A DNA stretch of 59,576 nt from Photorhabdus namnaonensis (GTDB lineage Bacteria > Pseudomonadota > Gammaproteobacteria > Enterobacterales > Enterobacteriaceae): the NCBI RefSeq assembly GCF_001684335.1, contig NZ_LOIC01000093.1, positions 1-59,576 on the forward strand, written 5' to 3'. Under the pieces are notes generated by a model. It was not told where the DNA came from. It saw only the letters and a program-made list of their open reading frames with translations, and ran no database searches. Numbering within the stretch: the stretch's first letter is position 1; the number at the start of each line of letters is the position of its first letter. Below are positions 35,108-44,969 of this stretch, piece after piece. Both the position numbers and the translations under genes were made by a program.

Positions 35108-35607
35108 AACTTATTATCTCTTTTTAAAGGAATTATTAGTTATCCTCGCTGGCAACAGCAGAAAACTCAACCCTTCCCAAATCAGGGATAATTACCTTTA
35201 CCAGCTAAGTCGTCGTATCAAATCAAATATTGCCACTACTAAGTTCACTTTGTCATGTAAACAGTACTCCATCAGCACTAATGAATAATCATATATCTGT
35301 TAAGCTAATTACGAACAGACGTAGCGATCAATAACTGTGGTTATTCTACATAAAACGGTAACAGATAATCATCAAAAGCCTCGTTTTCTATGACAACCAA
35401 GATAAAGTAACAGAAATGATGCCGTCTTAGATCAAGTTATTTAACCAACAATAATTCAGGATTAAAATCATTTTTTTAAACAACTTTAACTGATATTATT
35501 GATATTAATATGAAAAATGACCATATACTTTATTTCAAGATGAGAAATAGTATTATGAGGTTAATAGAATAACGAAAATAAACACTAAATAAAGGAAAAC
35601 CATCACT
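35108..35607. other. Gene-free region upstream of yqcA and the inserted permease
   Basis: 500 bp, becoming very AT-rich after about 35440. No gene, tRNA or integrase remnant seen. It must hold the yqcA promoter (leftward) and the permease promoter (rightward); no clear sigma70 pair was identified. AAAGGAAAACC precedes the permease ATG. Confidence 0.5.
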
Positions 35608-36774
35608 ATGTTTAACAATAGAGCTGTTGTGCTGAGTATACTATTAAGTACCGAAAATATTACCGGCTCATCGGGTCTAATGATTTGGGTAGATACCGTG
35701 CTTAAAGATGGAGGCATGATTTTAAACGCTTACGTTCCTGTTTTCTCCTATTTATTGGGATTATCTCTGGGGTGTATGACCATATCCTTTTTTATTCGAA
35801 AAATGAATATTGTTTTTTTTGAAAGAAATATTTTTGGCTTCTTCTTATTACTAGCAACGATAAACTGTACTCTCTTTGCAAAAGAAATAACTCTTATTCC
35901 AGTTTGGTTGGATGCTCTGCATAGAATATTATGGGGAGTAATAAGTGGATTTATTGTCATAATGGGAAGAAATATCCTTATAACCGCAGGAAATGAAAAG
36001 AAAACTAATAGTGATTTTTCTATTTTAAGCCTGGCGTTATTAAGTCTACCATTTTTAACCCCCATTATTTTCTCTCTTTTAGGTTTAAATTCCCGTACAT
36101 CAGCAAACTTTTTTGCTGCTTTTATTTACTCTATTGTTTCAATTATTTATTTCACTGAATTTAAAAATAACAATAATAAAAAACAAAAACACGATATTAA
36201 ATACTTCGTAAAAACAACCAATAAATCAGTTGTTTTCTTTGCCTTTTCCAGTCTAGTTATCATCAATGTTTGCTTTTTCCTATCCTTAATGATTATGCCT
36301 GCAATGCGAACAAAATATTTTGAGCATATTGATATAATTCAAATGTATATCATATTAGTGGTTATATGGCTCCCCTGTGCAATTGGGATCATGAAAATCA
36401 TTAAATCCGCACTTTTAACCAAAAGAATCATGATAGGTAATATCATGCAATTATTTTCTCTCGGATTCTGTTTACTTAGCATTATGACAAATTCCGGCAT
36501 ACTCTATTTGCTATTCACAATTATGGTATTTTTAGCTAATACCATTATGCAACCTGTTTTTTTCTCTTATCTAGGGTTATATTCAAAAAACTCTCTTTAT
36601 ACTTTGGGTATGCAATCAGGGATTTATGTATTTATTACTATGATCATTCTTTTTTATATTATTTATTTAGGTGTTGGCGTTGAAGAAATCATTGCTGGAT
36701 TTACAGTATTATTAGTTTCTTCAATGATTATCTCGACTATTTTCCTTTCAAGAATAAATTCAAAAAAACAATAA
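35608..36774 (+). CDS. AT-rich polytopic membrane protein, MFS-like, function unknown
   Basis: 388 aa, very hydrophobic, with 11-12 predicted membrane segments (roughly at 40-62, 74-90, 105-127, 140-162, 168-183, 207-232, 244-263, 275-295, 299-325, 335-358, 363-382). The length and helix number suggest a permease of the major facilitator type, but I recognise no family motif. Codon use is strongly A/T-biased, unlike its neighbours. It splits the conserved yqcA-truC-yqcC cluster and is oriented against it, so recent acquisition is likely. It could be an efflux or uptake permease; the substrate is unknown. Confidence 0.6.
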   Translation: MFNNRAVVLSILLSTENITGSSGLMIWVDTVLKDGGMILNAYVPVFSYLLGLSLGCMTISFFIRKMNIVFFERNIFGFFLLLATINCTLFAKEITLIPVWLDALHRILWGVISGFIVIMGRNILITAGNEKKTNSDFSILSLALLSLPFLTPIIFSLLGLNSRTSANFFAAFIYSIVSIIYFTEFKNNNNKKQKHDIKYFVKTTNKSVVFFAFSSLVIINVCFFLSLMIMPAMRTKYFEHIDIIQMYIILVVIWLPCAIGIMKIIKSALLTKRIMIGNIMQLFSLGFCLLSIMTNSGILYLLFTIMVFLANTIMQPVFFSYLGLYSKNSLYTLGMQSGIYVFITMIILFYIIYLGVGVEEIIAGFTVLLVSSMIISTIFLSRINSKKQ

Positions 36775-36790
36775 TATTGAGCAGTAAAAA

Positions 36791-36834
36791 TTAACAAATT
36801 AACAAATTAACAAATTAACAAATTAACAAATTAA
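36791..36834. repeat. Tandem repeat (TTAACAAA)x5
   Basis: Five exact copies of an 8-bp unit (36791-36830) followed by TTAA, 17 bp past the stop of the AT-rich permease gene. Confidence 0.95.
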
Positions 36835-36868
36835 TATATTAGCAACCTTTATTAATAATATCTAAATC

Positions 36869-36911
36869 TTGCCTTTATCTCTTAATCATCTCAACTAAGA
36901 GATAAAGGCAA
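36869..36911. terminator. Perfect 16-bp inverted repeat between the permease gene and truC
   Basis: TTGCCTTTATCTCTTA / TAAGAGATAAAGGCAA with an 11-base loop, between convergent genes. It lacks a T-run beyond the stem; a bidirectional terminator is the simplest reading. Confidence 0.65.
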
Positions 36912-36932
36912 TGGGTATTCTTCAAAGATATC

Positions 36933-37703
36933 CTAATAGATGAAATTTTCTACCTTACTCACTCCATCATACTCTAAATCCGAGATAATACCTTGCCAGC
37001 CAAATTGTTGTATTAAATGCTGCCATGACGCATCCCATTTTGCCGTAAGCGATAATTTTTCACCCGTAACAGGGTGATCCAACTCAAGACAACTGGCATG
37101 AAGCATCAACCGACTGGTTTGATAATGAGCGGCAACCCCTCTGTTTTGCCGTAAATCACCATGTGTCGTATCACCAATAATTGGGTGACGAATATGTGCC
37201 ATATGGCGTCTTAATTGATGTTTTCGGCCTGTTTTCGGTGTCAATTCCAACAAACTAAAACGTGATGTTGGATAACGACCTATTTCTACCGGACACTCTA
37301 CCGTTGCCAGCGGCCGGTAATAAGTCACACTGGACTGAGCCTCTTTCTCACCCTGTGCAAATTTATCCGCGATCTTATCCAGTTCCTCAACCAGAGCGTA
37401 ATCAATAATAGCGGATTCCAACACATAACCGCGCACGACGGCATGATAAGTTTTTTGTAACTGGTGATGTTCAAACTGTTGGGAAAGCTGACGGGCAACA
37501 TCGCTGGAAAGCGCCATCAGCAATACGCCTGACGTTGGTCTATCCAGACGGTGTACCGGGAAAACATGCTGACCAATCTGATCACGTAATGTCTGCATGA
37601 CAAAGAGAGTTTCGTGACGCGCCAACCAACTACGATGAACTAACCATCCCGCAGGCTTGTTAACTGCCACAATATAATCATCCTGATATAACACTTCCAA
37701 CAT
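36933..37703 (-). CDS. truC: tRNA pseudouridine(65) synthase TruC
   Basis: RluA-family pseudouridine synthase that modifies U65 of tRNAIle and tRNAAsp. Catalytic motif HRLDRPTSGVL with D54; KTGRKHQLRRH downstream. The open frame extends to 37820 inside yqcC, but the Met at 37703, one base after the yqcC stop, gives 256 aa (E. coli 260). Confidence 0.95.
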   Translation of the reverse strand: MLEVLYQDDYIVAVNKPAGWLVHRSWLARHETLFVMQTLRDQIGQHVFPVHRLDRPTSGVLLMALSSDVARQLSQQFEHHQLQKTYHAVVRGYVLESAIIDYALVEELDKIADKFAQGEKEAQSSVTYYRPLATVECPVEIGRYPTSRFSLLELTPKTGRKHQLRRHMAHIRHPIIGDTTHGDLRQNRGVAAHYQTSRLMLHASCLELDHPVTGEKLSLTAKWDASWQHLIQQFGWQGIISDLEYDGVSKVENFIY

Positions 37704-37704
37704 A

Positions 37705-38037
37705 TCAGACGTTATCCTGTATAAATAAGCGGTCCAACTCACGAAGATGTTCAAGCAGTCGCTGGTAACGCTCGGTAGTATCTTCTTTATAAGATTCCTC
37801 AAAGTAAGGCGCGATAGCAAATGCCGTAGGCAACGCCAATCCCTGCTCCAATAATGTATACATTCTCGGAATCAATACCCACTGTAACCACTCTTCAGCT
37901 AACATCGTATCAATGGAAAATGGCTCAACACTTTCGAAAGCTTTCGGTTTAGGCGGATGGCTCTGCCACAGGTCAATTTCCCTCATGGCTTCTTCAATTA
38001 ACTGTAATTTATGCAGAATTTGTTTTTCAGTACTCAT
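37705..38037 (-). CDS. yqcC: YqcC family protein (DUF446)
   Basis: Small conserved protein of unknown function; 110 aa, similar to E. coli YqcC (109 aa). The acidic N-terminal half carries the family core EPFSIDTMLAEEWLQWVLIP (20 residues). First gene of yqcC-truC, essentially contiguous with it. Confidence 0.92.
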   Translation of the reverse strand: MSTEKQILHKLQLIEEAMREIDLWQSHPPKPKAFESVEPFSIDTMLAEEWLQWVLIPRMYTLLEQGLALPTAFAIAPYFEESYKEDTTERYQRLLEHLRELDRLFIQDNV

Positions 38038-38138
38038 ATTTTCAGCCTGACTCAGTTTTTACTCAAAACAACCAAGTTCGCAAGAATACCATCGATATCC
38101 CTTAAGCTGAAAATTTGCTTGCTCACCAAATAAGAGAA

Positions 38139-38158
38139 GGGAGCGAACAAGCGCTCCC
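38139..38158. terminator. GC-rich hairpin upstream of yqcC
   Basis: GGGAGCG-AACAAG-CGCTCCC, 7-bp perfect stem, followed rightward by CCTTAAGTTGATTTT. No intact rightward gene precedes it, so it may belong to a lost gene. Confidence 0.4.
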
Positions 38159-38500
38159 CTTAAGTTGATTTTATAGCAGTCCCGCTAATAATATGCTCCC
38201 TGCTCACTCCTTGACAAATTGTCCCTGTTGGTTATCCCTTACCCATCATTTTATTTATGTTGCATACGATCCTGTTATGCATTGTGTCATCCTGACCATC
38301 ATCACTTATCTATCCTTGAGAAATTGTGCGTAATGATTCCTTTCCTGCTGAGGACAGCATGAATTAATTTGTTCGATGAAACAAGCTACACATAATGGAA
38401 CCAGTAAGTGAGGATAAGGAATAAAATCTGTGATTATTTATAGCCTATTGAAATAAAATGAAAATAATAAACTAATGTGAAACTCACAAAAGTAAACAAT

Positions 38501-38531
38501 GATATCTCTTACATGAAGTGTAAGAGATATC
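38501..38531. repeat. Perfect 13-bp hairpin in accessory DNA
   Basis: GATATCTCTTACA/TGTAAGAGATATC with a 5-base loop. No T-run on either side. It might be a transposon end, an operator or an RNA hairpin. Confidence 0.7.
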
Positions 38532-38779
38532 TCACAAATGTAGAGTTAAAAATCCGGGCATTAATGTAGCAACCTGCATTTATCGTGTTTTTCAACCCAC
38601 AATAACTGAAAATGAAATCTATAACCTGTTGTGGCCTCGCAGAAAATGAATCCCGTGTCAGAGCGTAAGTGAGGTGTGTTTACCGTTGTACAACTCCCCA
38701 TACGCCATCCAGTAAGCCACTATTTTGTAGATAAAGAATCACGCTCATCACGATAGACCGTCAACCCGCAACACTGGGT

Positions 38780-38977
38780 CACTGGCAGTTTGATATGTCA
38801 CCTTCCGATCTGAAACACATTGATGTACTGGAGTGGATTGATCCGGATAAAGGCTAACCTACCTTGATGCTGTTCAGTGGGATGGATGATCGGAGCGGCA
38901 CGGCTTATCAGGAATACCTCTGCATTTACGGTGAGGATGCCGAGTCGGCCCTGCGTCTAATAAACCATCAATACTAA
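38780..38977 (+). pseudogene. Transposase remnant (DDE integrase type)
   Basis: The frame reads HWQFDMSPSDLKHIDVLEW, then a TAA stop, then PTLMLFSGMDDRSGTAYQEY and CIYGEDAESALRL before a final stop. The pattern (W-x-x-D...SPSDLK...DDRSG.AYQEY..VYGEDxEAALRF) is what I recall from IS transposases with an integrase (rve) catalytic core. It is only about 65 codons, has an internal stop and no flanking ends, so it is a relic. The family assignment is from memory. Confidence 0.55.
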
Positions 38978-39662
38978 AATAATTCCAAGATTAATTGCGA
39001 ATACACCTAAATATGACGATTGTTAGGATGGTTAATTCTATTAAAAATAATAATAATAAGCATGACATAATATTATCCTGTTTATATTTATTATCGATGT
39101 AAATAGAACAATGATTCACTAACTTTATTTTGAAAACCAAATAACTTTATTGGCTTTCCATATCTCAACATGAAGGTTAATAGGATGTTATTAAATAATC
39201 TTAAAATTTAGTGGAAATAAATAGATCTTTAGCTATACTTAATTAATGACATGACAGATAAAAATAGTAATATCTTTTTAAGAATTCAGGATAAAACTTA
39301 TCATCAATAGTCAACTTAAAATTTAATTAGATGAGCAAAGGTTAGTTTATTGAATTTTTAAATAAAAATATTAATGTTATTAAAAATTTCATCGCAGCCT
39401 ATTAATATAATAGGTAAATAAAATAATAGAAAAAACAATTGGCATTAATCATGTTGTAAGTCCCTAATAATTTAAAATCAAAATATATTTTACTCTGGTT
39501 AATTATTTTCCACCTTATACACAGAGGAAAAAATCCCAGTGCCCATTTTAAAGGACATTAATTCCCTAGAATAAGCATGCCTTAAAGTCGATTATTTTCG
39601 AGTCGATATAAGTTTTCATTTGTAGATATTGCGGGCCGGGAAAAAGGGCGGCAATAAACTAT

Positions 39663-39700
39663 ATGGTTTTCACTTAACAACATGGTTTTCACTTAACAAC
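39663..39700. repeat. 19-bp exact tandem duplication
   Basis: ATGGTTTTCACTTAACAAC occurs twice head to tail, about 120 bp upstream of the hydrolase-like gene. Confidence 0.95.
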
Positions 39701-39817
39701 CATTCTGCCAAATGGTCGCCCGCTGTGCAGAAATAATTTCGATTAAGCTTTATATCCCGCCGGGGAGACGCTTTACCAGGCAGAGTCTGACACACAGATA
39801 AGACAACAGAGGTTATT

Positions 39818-40951
39818 ATGACAGTAATGACGATTTATTTCTGCGGGACAGCAGCCACCAAGTTTGATGATTCAAACCCTAATTATTGGAACGGGGAATT
39901 GGTTTCCACTCTGGCGTCCCATAACTTGGGACGCGAGTTTGCCGAATGGTTAATCATCAATGGCCCAGGTAGCGGCAACCTTCAGGATGATGAACTTTGG
40001 GAAAAAAGCGGGGAACATTACGATTGGGCAGGCAAAACACTCGGCTACGGCTGGGAAGAAAATGTCAAGCATGCCGCCCATATTATGAAAGGTAGTTTCG
40101 GCTGGCAACGCGAAAAGTTAACTGAACAACAATATAATAAGCTCAGAGAATCGGGAGTTCCAATTCAGGATGTTGAAGTCACAGGTTCCTTTTTCTGGCG
40201 ACACTATGACTATGGCAAACGAAAAGTTACTCAGCAACAACTACAGCAGCAAATTATTAAAACTTTTCGTAAGGACGGAATACTTCCAACACAGGTCAAC
40301 CTTATAGGCTGGAGTCGGGGAGGAATAAGTTGCCATATGCTCGCCAATTCGATGCTTGAAGATCCTGACTTAGAAGCGATCCCGGTGAATATTTTTGTAA
40401 TAGAACCAGTACCTGGCCTAGGGAATTTCCAACGAGAAAGGGTTTCTTTAGGAAAGAACGTCAGAGAATACGTGGCATTTTATGCAAGGGATGAACGTTC
40501 AAAAGGTTTTTCTTGCGTGATCCCGGAAACGGATAAATCAACGGCTGTACATATTTATCCAATGCCCGGCCGGCACGCCACACTTGTCGGTAACGCATCC
40601 CTTGATGGGATCAGCAGTGGTAAAGTTTTGTATGAGCCAGGAATGATTGTTCGTCATTTTGCCGAAGTATGCTTGACAAGATGGGGATGCAATCTGGATA
40701 AAAAGCTTAATTTGGATGATGCGCAGCTACTGGAGCTCCATAAAGCCATGGAAAGCAATGCAGACCTGTATACAAAAATGCATAGTAATTCTTATACTTT
40801 AATTACCGAAAGCAATAAAAGGGAGCGCCAGGTTTCTCATGGCACAAATAACGCCAACTTTTCTTCAGTAAAGGGGAGTCCATTTTCACCGGCTTCAGGA
40901 CTGGCCTCCAATTTCCTGAATGAAAAATCGATCTACGACGTCCTTAAATAA
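39818..40951 (+). CDS. Unrecognised protein with lipase-like GxSxG elbow (putative alpha/beta-hydrolase)
   Basis: 377 aa, no signal peptide, not membranous. It opens with strand-turn TIYFCGTAATKFD, comparable to the first strand of DUF2235/Tle-type hydrolases. The motif VNLIGWSRGGISCHMLAN places a candidate nucleophile at S166. A strand ending IFVIEPVPG (acid candidate E196) and GRHATLVGN (H253) would complete a triad. The last ~75 residues are polar and low-complexity. AGAGG lies five bases before the ATG. It sits alone in an insertion between yqcC and syd, and a hairpin terminator follows. A secreted effector or toxin is possible; no immunity-like gene, PAAR or VgrG is adjacent. Confidence 0.6.
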   Translation: MTVMTIYFCGTAATKFDDSNPNYWNGELVSTLASHNLGREFAEWLIINGPGSGNLQDDELWEKSGEHYDWAGKTLGYGWEENVKHAAHIMKGSFGWQREKLTEQQYNKLRESGVPIQDVEVTGSFFWRHYDYGKRKVTQQQLQQQIIKTFRKDGILPTQVNLIGWSRGGISCHMLANSMLEDPDLEAIPVNIFVIEPVPGLGNFQRERVSLGKNVREYVAFYARDERSKGFSCVIPETDKSTAVHIYPMPGRHATLVGNASLDGISSGKVLYEPGMIVRHFAEVCLTRWGCNLDKKLNLDDAQLLELHKAMESNADLYTKMHSNSYTLITESNKRERQVSHGTNNANFSSVKGSPFSPASGLASNFLNEKSIYDVLK

Positions 40952-41051
40952 TCCAGGTTGGTCGGGATGGGATGCAGACTGAGGCAAATAATGTAGATTT
41001 ATTGCCATTTATTCTGGGTTGGAGGCTCGGTGAGGGTCACTTAATGTGAAC

Positions 41052-41088
41052 TGAAAACCGCTGTTGATTGCAGGTCGAGCGGTTTTCA
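41052..41088. terminator. Bidirectional terminator between the hydrolase-like gene and syd
   Basis: TGAAAACCGCT/AGCGGTTTTCA, 11-bp perfect stem around a 15-base loop, between convergent genes. Each arm supplies a T-run (GGTTTTCA) for its own direction. Confidence 0.8.
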
Positions 41089-41099
41089 ATTACAAGTCG

Positions 41100-41660
41100 T
41101 TATACCCAACGAATAAAGACGGGCTCAATTGCACCAAGAAACCCAATTAAGTCGGTAAATAACCGCGTTCGTTTATGGCTGCCAAATTGTTCCAAGATCA
41201 CTTCACCGGTCAAATTACACAGAGAAATCATCCCCATATCATCCGATTCCATCGTCGCAATAAACGCCGTTGGCGACAGTTTCAGCCGCTTCTGCGTCAC
41301 CAAATGTCCTATCAGATTTTCCTGTAAACGGATAAAGTCGTCTTCACTCCAGACCTGAATCAAACTAAACCGCTGACCTTCAAACATGACCGTCATATCA
41401 CCGGCCAATTGTGATGTATAAAAATCATGAATTGCCGGTTGTAATTGAATATCCAGTGCAACTTCGACGTTATTCAGCTTATCCTCTAAGGGAAAAGGCT
41501 GTGGAAGCCAATAAACCATGTCGTCACCAGTCTGGGTAATACAAGGTGATGGTACACCATAAAGTTCACGGCTGGCAGGAGGGGCTCCAGTTTCCTTTTG
41601 CCACAAATCAACATAACAACGGGTAAAATTAGACAACGCTTCTGTAACATTAGAAATCAT
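41100..41660 (-). CDS. syd: SecY-interacting protein Syd
   Basis: Peripheral inner-membrane protein that binds SecY and probes translocon quality. 186 aa, with the family blocks [30 protein letters not shown] (20 residues) and CNLTGEV. Divergent from queF as in E. coli; its usual partner yqcC has been displaced by about 3 kb of inserted DNA. Confidence 0.95.
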   Translation of the reverse strand: MISNVTEALSNFTRCYVDLWQKETGAPPASRELYGVPSPCITQTGDDMVYWLPQPFPLEDKLNNVEVALDIQLQPAIHDFYTSQLAGDMTVMFEGQRFSLIQVWSEDDFIRLQENLIGHLVTQKRLKLSPTAFIATMESDDMGMISLCNLTGEVILEQFGSHKRTRLFTDLIGFLGAIEPVFIRWV

Positions 41661-41807
41661 ATTATTTTCAACCGGTAACTGTTAGGGTGTACTTAGCAAT
41701 TTTATAGTAAACCAAAGATAATGAACTGAGCGAACAAATAAAATTCAGACAAACGCCCTAACTTGCTAAACTTAAGCCATCACTACTATCAGATTTTGAG
41801 GAATAAC

Positions 41808-42656
41808 ATGTCGTTATATCGGGATCACCAAGCTCTTGAACAACTTACACTGGGTAAAACCACTTTATATCGTGACCAATATGATGCCAGCTTATTGCAA
41901 GCTGTACCGCGCAACATGAACCGTGAACCGCTGGAAATTTTCCCTGATAATTTGCCGTTTCATGGCGCTGATATCTGGACACTATATGAGCTGTCATGGC
42001 TGAATAGCCGTGGTTTGCCACAAGTTGCTGTCGGGCATGTTAGCTTAAATGCAACAAGTAAAAACCTGATTGAATCTAAAAGTTTTAAGCTCTATCTGAA
42101 CAGTTTTAACCAAACTCGCTTTGAAAACTGGCAAGTCGTTGAAGAAACACTACAGCGCGATCTGTCTGCTTGTGCTGAAGGCAAGGTGGAAGTGACTCTT
42201 CATCATTTAGATCACTTCAATAACCAGCCAATCTCCGCTTTTACAGGTGAATGTATTGACGATCAGGATATTGAAGTGACTGAATATGATTTCAATCGTC
42301 ATTATCTGCAAGACGCGGCACAAGGCCCGCTGGTAGAAGAAGTTTTGGTTAGCCATCTACTGAAATCTAATTGCCTGATCACCCATCAACCTGACTGGGG
42401 ATCTGTCCAGATTCACTACAAAGGAGCAAAAATCAATCGGGAAGCATTGTTACGCTACCTAATATCATTCCGGCATCACAATGAGTTTCACGAACAATGT
42501 GTCGAGCGTATCTTCAACGATTTACAACAACTATGTGCACCAGAAAAGCTTTCAGTCTACGCTCGTTATACCCGTCGTGGGGGATTAGATATCAACCCGT
42601 GGCGCACAAATAGTGCAAGCTTTATTCCAGCTATAGGCAGACTGGCACGTCAATAA
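41808..42656 (+). CDS. queF: NADPH-dependent 7-cyano-7-deazaguanine reductase
   Basis: Reduces preQ0 to preQ1 in queuosine synthesis. Catalytic C189 in [14 protein letters not shown], with D196 as the general acid. 282 aa from the ATG at 41808, which has GAGGA upstream; the frame extends 15 codons further but without support. Two-domain long-form QueF. Confidence 0.97.
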   Translation: MSLYRDHQALEQLTLGKTTLYRDQYDASLLQAVPRNMNREPLEIFPDNLPFHGADIWTLYELSWLNSRGLPQVAVGHVSLNATSKNLIESKSFKLYLNSFNQTRFENWQVVEETLQRDLSACAEGKVEVTLHHLDHFNNQPISAFTGECIDDQDIEVTEYDFNRHYLQDAAQGPLVEEVLVSHLLKSNCLITHQPDWGSVQIHYKGAKINREALLRYLISFRHHNEFHEQCVERIFNDLQQLCAPEKLSVYARYTRRGGLDINPWRTNSASFIPAIGRLARQ

Positions 42657-42778
42657 ATCTGCTTCAAATCTGTTTTCCTAAGCGCAATTTCTGAAAAATA
42701 AGCTGAAATAGGGTATGTAATACATTCAGTTTAGTGCTATTGATATGTAATCCATACACGGTATACAAGGAGTCATTC

Positions 42779-44146
42779 TTGATCACACATATCAACCCAC
42801 TCGGCTCAATGGATTTATTATCTCAACTTGAAGTAGATATGCTAAAGAGTACCGCAAAAAGTGATCTGTATCGCCTGTTCCGTAATTGCTCACTGGCCGT
42901 ACTCAATTCAGGTAGCCAAACCGATAATAGTAAAGAGCTGCTCTCTAAATACACCGATTTTGAAATTAACGTACTGCGCCGTGAGCGTGGAGTAAAACTG
43001 GAACTGATAGATCCCCCAGAAGACGCATTCGTTGATGGAAAAATTATTCATTCACTACAAGCTAACCTATTCGCAGTGCTGCGGGATATCTTGTTTGTCC
43101 ATACACAGATTACCGATCCAGAACAACAGGATTATTCCGATTCAGAGAATAGCGCGCATATCACCAACAGAATATTCTCTATTCTGCGCCATGCCAGAGC
43201 GCTGCATACCGATGAAGATCTCAACATGATCGTCTGTTGGGGTGGCCACTCAATTAGTAAGCAAGAGTATCAATATGGCCGTAAAGTCGGTAATCAACTT
43301 GGGTTACGTGGACTGAATATCTGTACTGGCTGTGGCCCCGGCGCAATGGAAGCACCGATGAAAGGCGCGGCTGTCGGTCATGCCCAACAGAATTATAAAA
43401 ATAGTCGTTTTATTGGTATCACCGAACCTTCAATCATCGCGGCTGAACCACCAAATCCATTAGTGAATGAGCTAATTATCATGCCAGACATAGAAAAGCG
43501 TCTGGAAGCTTTTGTCCGTATCGCTCATGGTATCGTTATTTTCCCTGGTGGTGTCGGTACAGCGGAAGAATTACTTTATTTGCTAGGCATTCTAATGAAC
43601 CCGGAAAATCAGGAGCAAGTACTGCCATTAATTCTTACTGGACCAAAGGAGAGTGAAGACTATTTCCAAGTTCTGGACGAATTTATTGTTCATACATTGG
43701 GCGAAGATATGCGACGCTACTATCACATCATCATTGATAATGCGCCCGAAGTTGCCAGAATAATGAAAGAAGCGATGCCATTAGTGAGAGATAGCCGCCA
43801 CAGTACCGGTGACGCATATAGTTTTAATTGGTCAATGAAGATCAATTATGATTTGCAACAGCCGTTTGAGCCGTCCCATGAAAACATGGCTAATCTTAAT
43901 CTCTATCCTGATCAACCGCCTGAAAAACTAGCCACATCACTGCGCCGGGCTTTTTCCGGGATTGTTGCCGGTAATGTGAAAGAGGTGGGTATTCAAGCGA
44001 TTGAAAAACAGGGTCCATTCAAAATCCACGGGGATGCTAAAATAATGCGCCGTATGGATAAGCTACTGAAAGACTTTGTGGAACAGCATCGAATGAAACT
44101 ACCGGGAGGTACTGCCTACGAACCTTGCTACGAAATTATCAAATAA
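42779..44146 (+). CDS. ppnN: Pyrimidine/purine nucleotide 5'-monophosphate nucleosidase PpnN (YgdH)
   Basis: Cleaves nucleotide monophosphates to base and ribose 5-phosphate and is activated by (p)ppGpp in E. coli. LOG-like fold with [20 protein letters not shown] and the PGGVGTAEE motif. The start is a TTG at 42779 with AAGGAG six bases upstream, giving 455 aa that begins as [11 protein letters not shown], in line with E. coli; the first upstream ATG would add 15 unsupported residues. Confidence 0.95.
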   Translation: MITHINPLGSMDLLSQLEVDMLKSTAKSDLYRLFRNCSLAVLNSGSQTDNSKELLSKYTDFEINVLRRERGVKLELIDPPEDAFVDGKIIHSLQANLFAVLRDILFVHTQITDPEQQDYSDSENSAHITNRIFSILRHARALHTDEDLNMIVCWGGHSISKQEYQYGRKVGNQLGLRGLNICTGCGPGAMEAPMKGAAVGHAQQNYKNSRFIGITEPSIIAAEPPNPLVNELIIMPDIEKRLEAFVRIAHGIVIFPGGVGTAEELLYLLGILMNPENQEQVLPLILTGPKESEDYFQVLDEFIVHTLGEDMRRYYHIIIDNAPEVARIMKEAMPLVRDSRHSTGDAYSFNWSMKINYDLQQPFEPSHENMANLNLYPDQPPEKLATSLRRAFSGIVAGNVKEVGIQAIEKQGPFKIHGDAKIMRRMDKLLKDFVEQHRMKLPGGTAYEPCYEIIK

Positions 44147-44210
44147 AATTACCTGAAAAAAATATCCGCGCTCCACGGATGGAGCATTATGCCATTTAAA
44201 GTGATTCCAT

Positions 44211-44969
44211 ATGATACACCTTCTTATTGTTGACGCCCTTAACCTTATCCGACGCATTCATGCTGTGCAGGGCAGCCCATGCATTCCTGCCTGTGAACAT
44301 GCGCTAAGGCAGCTTATCCAACATACTCATCCCACACATGCCGTAGCAGTATTCGATGAAGAGAATCGCAGTCACAGTTGGCGTCACCAAATATTACCGG
44401 ACTACAAAGCCGGCCGTTCGCCCATGCCTGACAATCTGCAACAAGAAATGCCGCAAATCAGAGCATCATTTGAGCAACAAGGCGTCGCCTGCTGGCATGC
44501 CGAGGGACACGAAGCTGACGATCTGGCGGCGACACTGGCGGTAAAAGTGACTTCTGCCGGTCACAACGTGACGATTGTTTCTACTGATAAAGGCTATTGT
44601 CAGCTACTTTCACCCAATATCCGTATCCGTGACTACTTTCAAAAACGCTGGTTGGATATGCCATTTGTTCAGCAAGAATTTGGCGTTTTACCAGAGCAAC
44701 TACCTGATTATTGGGGATTGGCAGGGATAAACAGCAGTAAAATTCCAGGGATTCAGGGGATCGGGCCTAAGACCGCCGCCACTTTACTGCAACAGGCCGG
44801 TACACTGGATAATCTGTTCCAGAACCTCGACCAACAACCCGATAAATGGCGCAATAAACTAGAATCCAATAAAGAAATGGCGTTTATCAGCCGGGAAGTC
44901 GCATCATTACGTACCGATCTGGCTTTAAATGGTAATCTGCAACAACTCCGGCTGACAACATTAACCTAA
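44211..44969 (+). CDS. xni: Flap endonuclease Xni (ExoIX)
   Basis: FEN-family 5' nuclease related to the Pol I N-terminal domain, but lacking part of the acidic metal cluster as in E. coli. [14 protein letters not shown] at the N-terminus, [14 protein letters not shown], and a helix-hairpin-helix [14 protein letters not shown]. 252 aa. Its stop shares bases with the convergent prtD stop. Confidence 0.95.
   Translation: MIHLLIVDALNLIRRIHAVQGSPCIPACEHALRQLIQHTHPTHAVAVFDEENRSHSWRHQILPDYKAGRSPMPDNLQQEMPQIRASFEQQGVACWHAEGHEADDLAATLAVKVTSAGHNVTIVSTDKGYCQLLSPNIRIRDYFQKRWLDMPFVQQEFGVLPEQLPDYWGLAGINSSKIPGIQGIGPKTAATLLQQAGTLDNLFQNLDQQPDKWRNKLESNKEMAFISREVASLRTDLALNGNLQQLRLTTLT

Larger units (their letters stand above)
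38038..39817. other. Long gene-poor, AT-rich accessory region between yqcC and the hydrolase-like gene
   Basis: 1.78 kb without an intact gene. It contains a GC-rich hairpin (38139-38158), a perfect hairpin (38501-38531), a transposase remnant (38780-38977), an AT-rich tract (about 38990-39500) and a 19-bp tandem duplication (39663-39700). In E. coli yqcC and syd are neighbours, so the stretch is part of an insertion. No tRNA or attachment-site duplication was seen. Confidence 0.7.

Noticed and set aside
36791-36834. CRISPR-like array
   Set aside because: The units are 8-bp direct repeats without spacers, so this is a simple tandem repeat; no CRISPR array or cas gene was seen in the window.
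38560-38770. Possible leftward coding remnant in the islet
   Set aside because: Short peptide-like stretches appear in several frames with many stops; no frame carries a recognisable motif.
44170-44185. 6-bp hairpin GCTCCA-CGGA-TGGAGC between ppnN and xni
   Set aside because: Short stem and no T-tract; not strong enough to call a terminator.
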